From assembly GCA_026005175.1 (NCBI GenBank), contig BPKO01000008.1:62001-126000 (forward strand): DNA of 64,000 bases, given 5' to 3'. Positions 17,842-26,174 of this stretch are shown here, piece by piece. Both the position numbers and the translations under genes were made by a program. This DNA comes from Candidatus Tectimicrobiota bacterium (lineage in GTDB: Bacteria; Tectomicrobia; Entotheonellia; Entotheonellales; Entotheonellaceae). The notes beneath the pieces were generated by a model, which ran no database searches, had not been told where the DNA came from, and was given only the letters and a program-made list of their open reading frames with translations. The first letter of the stretch is position 1. Each line of letters opens with the position of its first letter.

Positions 17842-18859
17842 CGCGGTGGCCCAAGACGCGCCGCTGGTTTCGGTGTTGCTGCCGGTGTGGAACGCCGCAG
17901 CCACCCTGCTCGCCTGCCTGCGCAGCCTGCAGCGGCAGCGCGAGCGGCGCTGGGAGTGTGTTCTCGTCGACGACGGCTCTTGCGACGCCTCCCTTGCCGT
18001 GGCACGCCGCGTTGCCGCCCGCGAGCCGCGCCTAAAGGTGCTTGCCACGCCGCACCGCGGCCTGGTGGCGGCGCTGCAGACCGGCCTAAACCACTGCCGC
18101 GGCCGCTTCGTGGCGCGCATGGACGCCGACGACCTCATGCACCGCGAGCGCCTGGCCTTGCAGAGCCAGTGGCTCCTGAGCCACCCCGAGCTGGCGGCAG
18201 TGGGCTGCCACGTGCGGCTCTTCCCGCGCCGCTTTCTGCGTGCGGGGCGGCGCGCTTACGAGCGCTGGCTCAACAGCATCGACAGCCCGCAGCGGGTGCG
18301 CCAGGAAGCCTTCGTGGAGTGCCCCGTGGCCCATCCCACGCTCATGGTGCGCCGCGAGATCCTGCTGGCTTTTGGCTACCGCGACTGCGGCTGGCCCGAG
18401 GACTACGACTTGCTCCTGCGCCTGCTCACCAGCGGCCTGCACGTGGGCATGGTGCCGCGGCGCCTGCTGCTGTGGCGCGACACGCCACAGCGGCTGTCGC
18501 GCACCAGCCCCACGTACGCGCTGTCACGCTTTACCGCCTGCAAGGCGGCCTTTCTTGCCGCCTCGTTCCTTGCCGGCAGGGACACCTACATCCTGTGGGG
18601 GTTTGGCGAAACCGGCAAGGCCCTCCACCGCGCCTTGCGGGCGCACGGCAAGCGCCCGGCCTACATCGTCGAGCTGCACCCGCGGCGGCTGGGCAAAACC
18701 ATCCACGGCGCGGCGGTCATCCCTCCTGACGCCCTGCCCCGGGTGGCGCGCCTGCCGCTGGTGGTTTCGGTAGCCGGGGCGGCCGCCCGCACCGAGATCC
18801 GCCAGGCCCTGGCGCAAATGGGCTTTGTAGAAACCCGCGACTTTGTCTGCGCTGCATAA
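17831..18859 (+). CDS. Family 2 glycosyltransferase with C-terminal Rossmann-like domain
   Basis: Soluble GT-A enzyme of 342 aa. The N-terminal 230 residues carry VSVLLPVWNAA, VDDGS and MDADD, with ED in GWPEDYDL as probable base. The last 100 residues form a separate nucleotide-binding-like fold, YILWGFGETGKALHRAL, ending in VSVAGAAARTEIRQ. GT2 proteins with such a tail may bind a sugar nucleotide or control chain building; this is inference. The ATG at 17831 lies inside the Cys-rich gene's 3' end; the longer track start (17609) is rejected because it covers that gene. Confidence 0.83.
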   Translation: MRADAVAQDAPLVSVLLPVWNAAATLLACLRSLQRQRERRWECVLVDDGSCDASLAVARRVAAREPRLKVLATPHRGLVAALQTGLNHCRGRFVARMDADDLMHRERLALQSQWLLSHPELAAVGCHVRLFPRRFLRAGRRAYERWLNSIDSPQRVRQEAFVECPVAHPTLMVRREILLAFGYRDCGWPEDYDLLLRLLTSGLHVGMVPRRLLLWRDTPQRLSRTSPTYALSRFTACKAAFLAASFLAGRDTYILWGFGETGKALHRALRAHGKRPAYIVELHPRRLGKTIHGAAVIPPDALPRVARLPLVVSVAGAAARTEIRQALAQMGFVETRDFVCAA

Positions 18860-18879
18860 AAAAACGCCAGGCCGCAGGG

Positions 18880-18920
18880 CGCCACCTTCCCTTGTTTTCC
18901 AGGGGCAGGTGGCGTAGACT
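18880..18920 (+). promoter_or_regulatory. Inverted repeat overlapping a candidate promoter
   Basis: CGCCACCT/AGGTGGCG arms (18880-18887, 18907-18914) enclose TTGTTT (18892-18897); TAGACT follows at 18915, 17 bp after the -35. The structure could end transcription of the glycosyltransferase, act as an operator for the molybdopterin gene, or both. Confidence 0.4.
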
Positions 18921-18951
18921 GCGGCGGCAACCCGTACGGAGGAGGATCCCC

Positions 18952-20982
18952 ATGGGCGAGCTGCGGCGCACCGTGCGCACCATGTGCCCGATGAACTGCC
19001 ACCCCACCCTCTGCGGCATGCTCGTCACGGTCGAAGACGGCCGCCTGCTGGAGATCCGGGGCGATCGCGACAACCCCGACAGCCAGGGCTTTCTCTGCGT
19101 GCGCGGCCAGGCTGCCGGCGAGATCTTGAGCAGTCCGGCCCGCCTGCGGCGGCCGCTGCTGCGCCGCCGGCTTGCGGATTCCTGGCGCGAGGTGAGCTGG
19201 GAAGAGGCCCTCGCGCTCATGGTACAGCGCATGCAGGCCGCCGGGCGCGAGGCGGTGGGCATCTGGGCCGGCCACGGGGCGCTGAGCACCAGCTACGGCA
19301 CGCGCATCGGCGCGCAGCTGCTGCGGCGCTTTGCCAACTTTTACGGCTGCCAGTGGTGGAACCCGACGATGATCTGCTGGGGGCTGGGGGCTTTTGGCCT
19401 GGGGTTGACCGGCGTGCTGGCCACCCACACCAAAGAGGACATGAGCGCGCACGCCCGGCTGATCCTTCTCTGGGGAGCCAACCTCACCAGCCAGCCCAAC
19501 ACCGCCCGCCACCTGGTGGCCGCCAAGCGGCGCGGCGCCTTCTTGGTGGCCATCGACGTGCGCCGCAGCGAAGCTGCCGACTTGGCGCACGAGGCCCTCT
19601 GCCTGCGCCCGGGCACGGACGCGGCGCTGGCCCTGGCGCTGATGCACGTGCTCATCGGCGAGGGACTGTACGACCGCGACTTCGTGGCGCGCCACACGGT
19701 GGGCTTTGCCGAGCTGGCAGCGCACGTGCAGGCGTTTTCTCCGGCCTGGGCGGAAGCGATCACTGGCGTGCCGGCCGCGCGCATCGTGGCCCTGGCGCGC
19801 CGCTACGCCACCACGCGGCCGGCGATGATCGTGCTGGGCGGCAGCTCGATGCACAAAGGCGCCAACGGCTGGCAGGCCAGCCGCGCCATCGCTTGCCTCC
19901 CTGCCCTCACCGGCAACCTGGGCATTCCCGGCGGCGGCTTTGGCCCGCGCCACGGCGCCGCCAGCCACGGCCAGGCCCTGGCCAGCATCACCGCCGAGGA
20001 CGTGCGCCCGCCGGGCAGGTACCTGCCCAACCAGATGGCCCGCCTCACCGCGGCGCTGCTGGAAGGGCAAGTGCGCGTGCTGTTGCTCTTTGGCACCAAC
20101 ATGCTCTCTTCCTTTGCCGCCGCCGGAGAGGTGGCCGCGGGACTGGCGCACGCCGACCTCGTGGTCTGCCACGACCTCTTTCTGAGCGACACGGCGCGGC
20201 GCTTTGCCCACCTCGTGCTGCCCGGCACCGCCTGGCTCGAAGAGCTGGGGTGCAAGATGACCAACACCCATCTCTACCTGATGGAGAAAGTCCTGGAGCC
20301 GCCACAGGAGGCGCGCCCGCTGGCCTGGGTCCTCAGGGCGCTGGCGGCACGCCTGGGACTGGAGGGGTTTTATCCCTGGCAGAGCGAAGAAGAGGTGATC
20401 AATGCCATTCTCGACCACCCCTGCACCGGCCACCTCACGGTGGCCGAGTTGCGTGCCCGGGGTGGCATAGCGCCGCTGCACGTGTCGCCCGTGGCCTACC
20501 CCGACCGCCGCTTCCCTACCCCCTCGGGCAAGGTGGAGTTTTACTCCCAGCGTGCCGCCGAGCTAGGCCTGCCGCCGCTGCCGATCTACGAACCGCCGCC
20601 GCCCTTGCCTTATCCCCTGACCTTGCAGCAGGGGCGCACCCTCACCCACTTCCACGCCTTTTATGACCACGGCCGCGCCTTGCCCACTCTGGCGCGGCTG
20701 GATCCCGAACCGCGGCTGTGGCTGTCGCCGGCCGACGCCGCGGCGCGCGGCCTGCGCGAGGGCGACCCAATCCGGGTGGTCAACGCGCGCGGGGTTTTCG
20801 CAGCGCGGGCGCAGGTGACGCCGCGCTTGCCTCCGGGCACGGCGTGGATCCGCGACGGGTGGGCCGGGCTGAACGAGCTGACCGACGGCGAGGCCTGTCT
20901 GCCCGACGCCGCCGTCGACCTCTTTGGCTTTGCCGCCGGGCAGGCGCGCTTTACCGCCCAGGTGGAGGTGGAAAAAGGCTGA
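18952..20982 (+). CDS. Molybdopterin (bis-MGD) oxidoreductase, DMSO-reductase superfamily
   Basis: Cytoplasmic (no Tat or Sec signal) Mo/W enzyme of 676 aa. The N-terminal iron-sulfur motif is MCPMNCHPTLCG with the fourth Cys in FLCVRG. The probable Mo ligand is the Cys in NPTMICWGLGAFG. Cofactor-binding stretches include LWGANLTSQPNT, GGSSMHKGANG and the C-terminal molydopterin-binding half (LSPADAAARGLREGDPIRVVNARG). The start 18952 follows GAGGAGG. No small iron-sulfur or membrane subunit is adjacent, so its electron partner and substrate are unknown. It is convergent, end to end, with the DinB-like gene. Confidence 0.9.
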   Translation: MGELRRTVRTMCPMNCHPTLCGMLVTVEDGRLLEIRGDRDNPDSQGFLCVRGQAAGEILSSPARLRRPLLRRRLADSWREVSWEEALALMVQRMQAAGREAVGIWAGHGALSTSYGTRIGAQLLRRFANFYGCQWWNPTMICWGLGAFGLGLTGVLATHTKEDMSAHARLILLWGANLTSQPNTARHLVAAKRRGAFLVAIDVRRSEAADLAHEALCLRPGTDAALALALMHVLIGEGLYDRDFVARHTVGFAELAAHVQAFSPAWAEAITGVPAARIVALARRYATTRPAMIVLGGSSMHKGANGWQASRAIACLPALTGNLGIPGGGFGPRHGAASHGQALASITAEDVRPPGRYLPNQMARLTAALLEGQVRVLLLFGTNMLSSFAAAGEVAAGLAHADLVVCHDLFLSDTARRFAHLVLPGTAWLEELGCKMTNTHLYLMEKVLEPPQEARPLAWVLRALAARLGLEGFYPWQSEEEVINAILDHPCTGHLTVAELRARGGIAPLHVSPVAYPDRRFPTPSGKVEFYSQRAAELGLPPLPIYEPPPPLPYPLTLQQGRTLTHFHAFYDHGRALPTLARLDPEPRLWLSPADAAARGLREGDPIRVVNARGVFAARAQVTPRLPPGTAWIRDGWAGLNELTDGEACLPDAAVDLFGFAAGQARFTAQVEVEKG

Positions 20983-21795
20983 TCAGATCATGAAGTTCAT
21001 CTGCCGCACGATGGTTTCGCCCAGGGCGGTGTCGCCGCTGAGGCGCACCTTGCCTTGCTGCAGCACCCATTCTGGATCCCAGCGGCCGCAGCCCAGGCAG
21101 TTGAACGTCTCCACGTCCATGGTCAGGCGCACCGTGGGCGAGGCGGGGACGGTCTCCAGCGGCTTGGCCCGCCTTCCTTCCACGCCGATGGCCAGGGTGC
21201 GGCCGGCCGGCCCCGTCACCTCGAAGACCACCGTCGTGCCGTCAGGGGCCTGCGCCTTCTTGCCCACCACGTACGGCATGGCCAGGGCGATGCGGCCCAC
21301 GGCGTGCTCGGCCACTGGCCCCTCCAGGTGGCCGGGGCGCCCTACGGCGCGGCGCATATCCTGCTCGTGCACCCAGCAATCAAAAATGCGGATCTCCAGG
21401 AAATCCCGCACCGTTCCCGGCCCCACCGGCGTCTGCGTGGGGGCGGCAAAGTCCTCCGGGGTCATGGCCCGCAGCCGGCGCAGGCGCTCTCCGGTCACCT
21501 CACGGAACTCGGCCAGCACTTCCGCGCCGCGGCGCGAGCGGCGCCAGTCCACCTGGATCTCGTTGCGTCGGGCGATGTCGTTTTTCACGTGGCTCATGTC
21601 CTGCGGCGTGTGCTCTGGCGCCGGCCGCCCCAGCAGGGTGGCCTCGGTGCCCACGATGTGGGACAGGTGGTCCTGCACCGACCACTTGGGGCAGTCGGTA
21701 GGCCGCTTCCACTCCTCCTCGCTCAGCGTCGCCCCCAGTTCTTCGAGCGAGCGCCACACGCGCTCCAGCTTGTCCACCAGCGCCTGATCGCTCAT
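20983..21795 (-). CDS. DinB-like/maleylpyruvate isomerase family protein
   Basis: Four-helix-bundle protein of 270 aa, of the mycothiol-dependent maleylpyruvate isomerase-like group. The N-terminal DCPKWSVQDHLSHIVGTEATLLGR with its metal-type His, and IFDCWVHEQDMRRAVGRPG in the middle, match the family; a C-terminal sterol-carrier-like segment (VRLTMDVETFNCLGCGR) follows. In actinobacteria such proteins use mycothiol or bacillithiol; here the thiol is unknown. Start 21795 was chosen over 21813 for its GGAGAG. Its stop directly abuts that of the molybdopterin gene. Confidence 0.78.
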   Translation of the reverse strand: MSDQALVDKLERVWRSLEELGATLSEEEWKRPTDCPKWSVQDHLSHIVGTEATLLGRPAPEHTPQDMSHVKNDIARRNEIQVDWRRSRRGAEVLAEFREVTGERLRRLRAMTPEDFAAPTQTPVGPGTVRDFLEIRIFDCWVHEQDMRRAVGRPGHLEGPVAEHAVGRIALAMPYVVGKKAQAPDGTTVVFEVTGPAGRTLAIGVEGRRAKPLETVPASPTVRLTMDVETFNCLGCGRWDPEWVLQQGKVRLSGDTALGETIVRQMNFMI

Positions 21796-21903
21796 TTTCT
21801 CTCTCCTCTGCACGGATGCCGGTCACGCCTCGCCGGGCTCGGGCAACGTCACTTCAAAACCGCGAAACCGTCCGCTGCGCATCGCCTCGCTTCTTGCTGG
21901 CGA

Positions 21904-22284
21904 TCAGAGCGGCCGCCGCCCGCGCAGCTTGCGCAGGATCTTGGCGTGGTACTGCCGGTGCGCGGCGCCACGCACGCGGCGCTCCATCATGATGTTGTAA
22001 CGCAGGATCTTGTCGTTGAGCTCCACCTGCAGCTCCTGGCGGGTTTCTTCGTCGTAGCAGGCGTTGAGCAAGTCCTGCAGGGTAAGGATCTCCTTGCGCA
22101 GCTGCAGCTCTTCGGGCAGCACGCCGGCGTTTTTGAGCAGGCGGTAGGCCATGCGCAGGTCCTCGGGGACGCTCGAGAGGTCCTCGGGAATGACGGGAAT
22201 GCCGTGGAAGGGCAGGTTGTCGAACTCCCCGCGCTCCATAGCCTCGCGGATCTTCTGCTCGGCGATTTTGGCAAAGATGTCCAT
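21904..22284 (-). CDS. DUF1992 (DnaJ-homolog C28-like conserved domain) protein
   Basis: Small cytoplasmic protein of 126 aa. IFAKIAEQKIREAMERGEFDNLPFHG is the hallmark start of DUF1992, and EELQLRKEILTLQDLL and the basic C-terminus (RQYHAKILRKLRGRR) fit. Function unknown in bacteria. Start 22284 was chosen because the domain begins there and AAAGGA precedes it; the longer track start adds 20 unrelated residues. Confidence 0.85.
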   Translation of the reverse strand: MDIFAKIAEQKIREAMERGEFDNLPFHGIPVIPEDLSSVPEDLRMAYRLLKNAGVLPEELQLRKEILTLQDLLNACYDEETRQELQVELNDKILRYNIMMERRVRGAAHRQYHAKILRKLRGRRPL

Positions 22285-22372
22285 GCCCCGTCCTTTCTGG
22301 CAAGCCGTGTGCCCTAGTTTCGCCCACCTCTCCCGCTCATGCAAGCCTTTTGTGTGCCGCCGCCGCGGCCGG

Positions 22373-22402
22373 TTGACTCCGGCGTCAGGGGCAAGCTATA
22401 GT
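22373..22402 (+). promoter_or_regulatory. Candidate promoter of the fumarate reductase/fumarase operon
   Basis: TTGACT, 18 bp, TATAGT, ending 34 bp before the flavoprotein ATG. One of the stronger pairs in the window. Confidence 0.5.
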
Positions 22403-22436
22403 CAGAGGCAGGCCCCTCGTGCCGGGACGCGAAACC

Positions 22437-24185
22437 ATGACCTTGCCCGCTTACGAGACGCTGACCACCGACATCCTTATCCTGGGCAGCGGCGGCGCCG
22501 GCCTGCTTGCCGCCCTGCACGCCCACGACGCCCAGCCTCGCGCCTCGATCCACATCCTGGTCAAGGGCCTGCTGGGCAAGTCTGGCTGCACGCGCATGGT
22601 GCAGGGTGGCTACAACGCCGTGCTGCACCCCCAGGACTCCCTGGAGCTGCACTTTCGCGACACCCTGGCCGGGGGGGCGTACTTGAACGACCAGGAGCTG
22701 GCCTGGACCCTGGTGGCGCAGGCGCCCGAGCGCATCCGCGAGCTGGAAAGCCGCTTTGGGTGCTTTTTTGACCGCAACCCTGATGGCACCCTGCACCAGA
22801 AGCCCTTTGCCGGGCAGTCCTTTGACCGCACCGTGCACCGCGGCGACCTCACCGGCATCGAGATCATGAACCGCCTCGCAGAGCAGGTGCTGCGCCACGG
22901 CCTTCCCACCCTGGAGGACCACCGTGCCCTGGCGCTGCTGCCCAGCGCCGACGGCGGCGGCGTTGCCGGGGCGCTGTGCCTCGACGTGCGGCGCGGCACT
23001 TTCCTGGTCATCCGCGCCAAAGCCACGCTGCTGGCCACCGGCGGCGGCCCCACGATGTACAAAATCACCGCCGCCTCGGCAGAAAAGACCGTCGACGGCC
23101 TGGCCATGGCCTTTCGTGCCGGTGCCCGCCTGGTGGACATGGAGATGGTGCAGTTTCACCCCACCGGCTTGCTGGTAGGCGAGTCGGGAATGAGCGGCAC
23201 GGTGCTCGAAGAGGGGTTGCGCGGCGCCGGCGGCCACCTGCTCAACGGCCGCGGCGAGCGCTTCATGGCCAAGTACGACCCGCAGCGCCTGGAGCGCTCC
23301 ACGCGCGACATCGTGGCGCGCAGCGCCTATCTGGAAATCATGGCCGGGCGCGGCACGCCGCACGGCGGCGTGTACCTCGACGTCTCGCACCTGGGCGCGG
23401 CGTTCGTGGAGCAGCACTTCCCGGGCATGGTGGCGCGCTGCCGCGACATGGGCTTTGACCTGGCGCGCGAGCCGGTCGAAGTCTCGCCCACCGCGCACTA
23501 CCTCATGGGCGGGGTGAAAATCGACACGGCTTGCCGCAGCAACCTCGAAGGGCTCTTCGTGGCCGGCGAGGACGCCGGAGGCGTGCACGGCGCCAACCGC
23601 CTGGGCGGCAACGGCGTGGCCTGCTCCACCGTCTTTGGGGGAATTGCCGGCGACAGCATGGCGGCCTACCTTGCCGGCCGGGCACTGCCGCCCCTTGACG
23701 AGGCGCAGGTGCGCGCTGCCCTGGCGTGGGCGGTGGCGCCCTTTGCCGCCGCTGGAGAGGAAGACGTCTACGCCTTGCGCGACGAGCTCAAGGCGCTGAT
23801 GTGGGAAAAGGCGGGGCTGGTGCGCCACGCGAGCGACCTCAAGGCGGCGCAGGAAGCCTTAGCGCACTTGCGGTGGCGTGCTGCGCGCGTGCGCGTGCAC
23901 GGCACGCCGCGCCTCAACCTGGAGTGGCAGGAGTGGCTGAACCTCGACAGCCTGCTCACCGTTTCTGACCTCATCGTGGCCAGCGCCCTGGAGCGACAAG
24001 AAAGCCGGGGGTCGCACTACCGCAGCGACTACCCGCACCCGGACGACGGCCAGCTCTACAACGTCTACGTGCAGCGCGAGGGCGAAGCCTGGCGCCTGTG
24101 GCGCCAGCCGGTGGTTTTTTCCCGCCTCAAGCCGCCGGCCACGGGCACGCCCGAAAGGGCTTACTTGGCGCAGGAGGGGGAGTGA
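22437..24185 (+). CDS. Fumarate reductase/succinate dehydrogenase flavoprotein subunit
   Basis: Interconverts succinate and fumarate using FAD, on the cytoplasmic face of the membrane complex; 582 aa. The FAD fold is ILILGSGGAGLLAAL; VQFHPTG, the capping-domain Arg region and GEDAGGVHGANRLGGN are intact, as is ESRGSHYRSDYP near the end. The residue that is His in covalent flavoproteins (RSHT-type motif) is Cys51 here (KSGCTRMVQGG), so FAD is probably not covalently bound, as in thiol:fumarate-reductase-like enzymes and NadB. First gene of a five-gene operon; the GTG at 22419 is an alternative start. Confidence 0.9.
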   Translation: MTLPAYETLTTDILILGSGGAGLLAALHAHDAQPRASIHILVKGLLGKSGCTRMVQGGYNAVLHPQDSLELHFRDTLAGGAYLNDQELAWTLVAQAPERIRELESRFGCFFDRNPDGTLHQKPFAGQSFDRTVHRGDLTGIEIMNRLAEQVLRHGLPTLEDHRALALLPSADGGGVAGALCLDVRRGTFLVIRAKATLLATGGGPTMYKITAASAEKTVDGLAMAFRAGARLVDMEMVQFHPTGLLVGESGMSGTVLEEGLRGAGGHLLNGRGERFMAKYDPQRLERSTRDIVARSAYLEIMAGRGTPHGGVYLDVSHLGAAFVEQHFPGMVARCRDMGFDLAREPVEVSPTAHYLMGGVKIDTACRSNLEGLFVAGEDAGGVHGANRLGGNGVACSTVFGGIAGDSMAAYLAGRALPPLDEAQVRAALAWAVAPFAAAGEEDVYALRDELKALMWEKAGLVRHASDLKAAQEALAHLRWRAARVRVHGTPRLNLEWQEWLNLDSLLTVSDLIVASALERQESRGSHYRSDYPHPDDGQLYNVYVQREGEAWRLWRQPVVFSRLKPPATGTPERAYLAQEGE

Positions 24186-24481
24186 TGGCCAGGCCCTCCT
24201 TGCCGGCCAGCGGCAAGCCGGCTTACCTGGGCATGTGGACCTGGCTGGTGCAGCGCCTGGCGTCGCTGGCCTTGCTGGTGCTGCTGCCCTGGCACTGGCT
24301 CAACCCTTACTTGCGGCCGGTGCGCATCGCCGTTTTGGCCCTCGTGCTCTTGCACGCCATGGCCGGCATCCGCGTCATGCTCCTCGACCTGGGCTTTGGC
24401 GAGCGCTGGCAGCGCGGCCTGGTGTGGCTGCTGGCTGCCCTGGGGGCCGGGCTGTTTTTCTTCTTCGTGCAGTTTGCCTGA
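24185..24481 (+). CDS. Succinate dehydrogenase/fumarate reductase membrane anchor subunit
   Basis: 98-aa protein with three membrane helices. LLHAMAGIRVMLLDLG resembles the conserved His-x(n)-G-R..DLG segment of SdhC/SdhD anchors that contacts quinone or haem. Its ATG shares bases with the flavoprotein TGA (TGATG), and the iron-sulfur gene follows after 7 bp, so its role is fixed mostly by position. Only one anchor gene is present, so two copies may pair or a partner may lie elsewhere. Confidence 0.8.
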   Translation: MARPSLPASGKPAYLGMWTWLVQRLASLALLVLLPWHWLNPYLRPVRIAVLALVLLHAMAGIRVMLLDLGFGERWQRGLVWLLAALGAGLFFFFVQFA

Positions 24482-24488
24482 GGGCGCC

Positions 24489-25235
24489 ATGGAGTGGCTG
24501 GTGGAGGTTTACCGCTACGATCCCGCGCAGGACACGGCGGGGCGGCTGGTCACGTACCGGGTGCCGGCGCGGGAGAAGCTGACCGTGCTCGACGCCCTGC
24601 TGTACATCCAGCGCCACCACGACCGCTCGCTGGCCTTTCGCTACGCCTGCCGCCTGGGCATGTGCGGCACCTGCACGGTGATGGTCAACGGCATTCCGCG
24701 CTGGGCCTGCCGCACCTCGCTGGCCCGCCTGAAGGGGCCGCGGCTGCGCATCACTCCCTTGCGCCACCTGCCGGTCATCAAAGACGTGCTCGTTGACTTT
24801 ACCCCCTTTATGGACAAGTACCGCGCCGCCATGGGCTACTTTGTTCCGGCTGGGGAGGCGGCTGCGCCGGTGCGCCTGGCCCCGCAGGGGCGCGAGCGGC
24901 AGACCATCGACCCGCACCTTCAGTGCATCACCTGCGGCGCCTGCTACGCGGCGTGCACCATGCTGGCGCAAGACCCGCAGTACCTGGGGCCGGCGGCGCT
25001 CAACCGCGCCTTTACCCTGGTGCACGACTCCCGCGACGGGGCGCGGGCGGCGCGCCTGGCCGCCGTGGGCGGCGAGCACGGCTGCTGGCGCTGCCACACC
25101 CTGGCCAACTGCACCGAGGTCTGCCCCTTGCAGCTGCGTCCCTCGCGTGCCATCCAGGGGCTCAAGCGGGCCATTGTTAGCGACTGGCTGCGCCGGGCGC
25201 TGTTCCCCAGCCAGCAGCGGGAGGAAGACCGATGA
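24489..25235 (+). CDS. Succinate dehydrogenase/fumarate reductase iron-sulfur subunit
   Basis: Carries electrons between FAD and quinone; 248 aa. The N-terminal ferredoxin domain has the 2Fe-2S ligands YACRLGMCGTCTVMVNG and a later RWAC. The C-terminal domain has CITCGACYAACTM and CWRCHTLANCTEVCPL for the second and third clusters. It overlaps the fumarase alpha gene by 4 bp (ATGA). Confidence 0.92.
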   Translation: MEWLVEVYRYDPAQDTAGRLVTYRVPAREKLTVLDALLYIQRHHDRSLAFRYACRLGMCGTCTVMVNGIPRWACRTSLARLKGPRLRITPLRHLPVIKDVLVDFTPFMDKYRAAMGYFVPAGEAAAPVRLAPQGRERQTIDPHLQCITCGACYAACTMLAQDPQYLGPAALNRAFTLVHDSRDGARAARLAAVGGEHGCWRCHTLANCTEVCPLQLRPSRAIQGLKRAIVSDWLRRALFPSQQREEDR

Positions 25236-26162
25236 TCCGCACGGCCACCATTTACCAAGCGGCCTGCGAGCTGCACCGCCTGGCAGCGATCAAGATCCCG
25301 GAAGACGTGCGCCGGGCCGTGGCGCGCATGCACGAGCGCGAAACCCATCAGCTGGCCAAGTACGTCCTGGGGCAGATCGTGCAGAACTACGAGCTGGCTA
25401 TTGCCGAGCAGCGCCCCATGTGTGCCGATACCGGTCTGCCGCGCTTTTACGCCAAGGTGGGCAACGAGGCCCCGCATCGAGGGCGGCATGGTGGCCCTGG
25501 AGCGGGCGCTGCGCCAGGCCACGGCCGATGCCACCGCCGCCATTCCCCTGCGCCCCAACCGCGTGCACCCGCTGACGCGTAAGGACCCCAACAACAACGT
25601 CGGCGTGCACGCCCCCACGGTGGACTACAGCTTCGAGCCCGACGCCGACTGGCTCGACCTCACCGTGGTGCACAAGGGCGGGCTATTTGGCGGCGACTAC
25701 CGCATGCTCTTTCCGGCCGACGGCCTTGACGGCATCAAGCGCTTTTTCCTCGACAGCATCAGCGAGTTCTTCCGCCGCGGCATGGCCTGCCAGCCGCTGG
25801 TGGTGGGGCTGGGCATCGGCGGCACCAAAGACGTCTGCGTGCGCCTGGCCAAAGAAGCGGCCTGCCTGCGCCTGGTGGGCGACCGCCATCCCGACCCGGA
25901 CATCGCCGCCCTGGAAGAGGAACTGCTGGCGCTGGGCAACGCCACCGGCTTTGGCGCCATGGGCTTTCCTGGCGACAGCAGCATCATGGACGTGCACGTC
26001 GAAATTGCTTACACCCACACCGGGGGCATGCCGGTGGCCATCCAGCAGTTCTGCTTTGCCCACCGGCGCATGAGCGCCCGCATCGACGCCGACAACCGCG
26101 TCACGTACCGCGAAGATCCGCAGTGGTTCACCCCCTACTACCGCCGCGACGGCATTGCCTGA
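25232..26162 (+). CDS. Class I fumarate hydratase alpha subunit (frameshifted)
   Basis: Oxygen-sensitive 4Fe-4S hydratase, N-terminal-domain subunit, converting fumarate and malate; L-tartrate dehydratase is the close alternative. The frame starting at 25232 reads through CADTGLPRFYAKVGNEA and then breaks; the ORF at 25401 continues with RIEGGMVALERAL, PNNNVGVHAP and IGGTKDVC. Deleting one C from the C4 run at 25470-25473 gives GNEARIEGGMV and a single protein of about 309 aa, normal length. ATGA coupling to the iron-sulfur subunit and the adjacent beta subunit support the assignment. Confidence 0.88.
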
Positions 26163-26174
26163 AGGAGCGCCGCC

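Noticed and set aside
22314-23828. 504-aa minus-strand ORF over the flavoprotein, and similar long antisense ORFs (28503-30134, 41293-43143, 61934-63340)
   Set aside because: Long antisense frames are common in very GC-rich genes; these lack recognisable domains.
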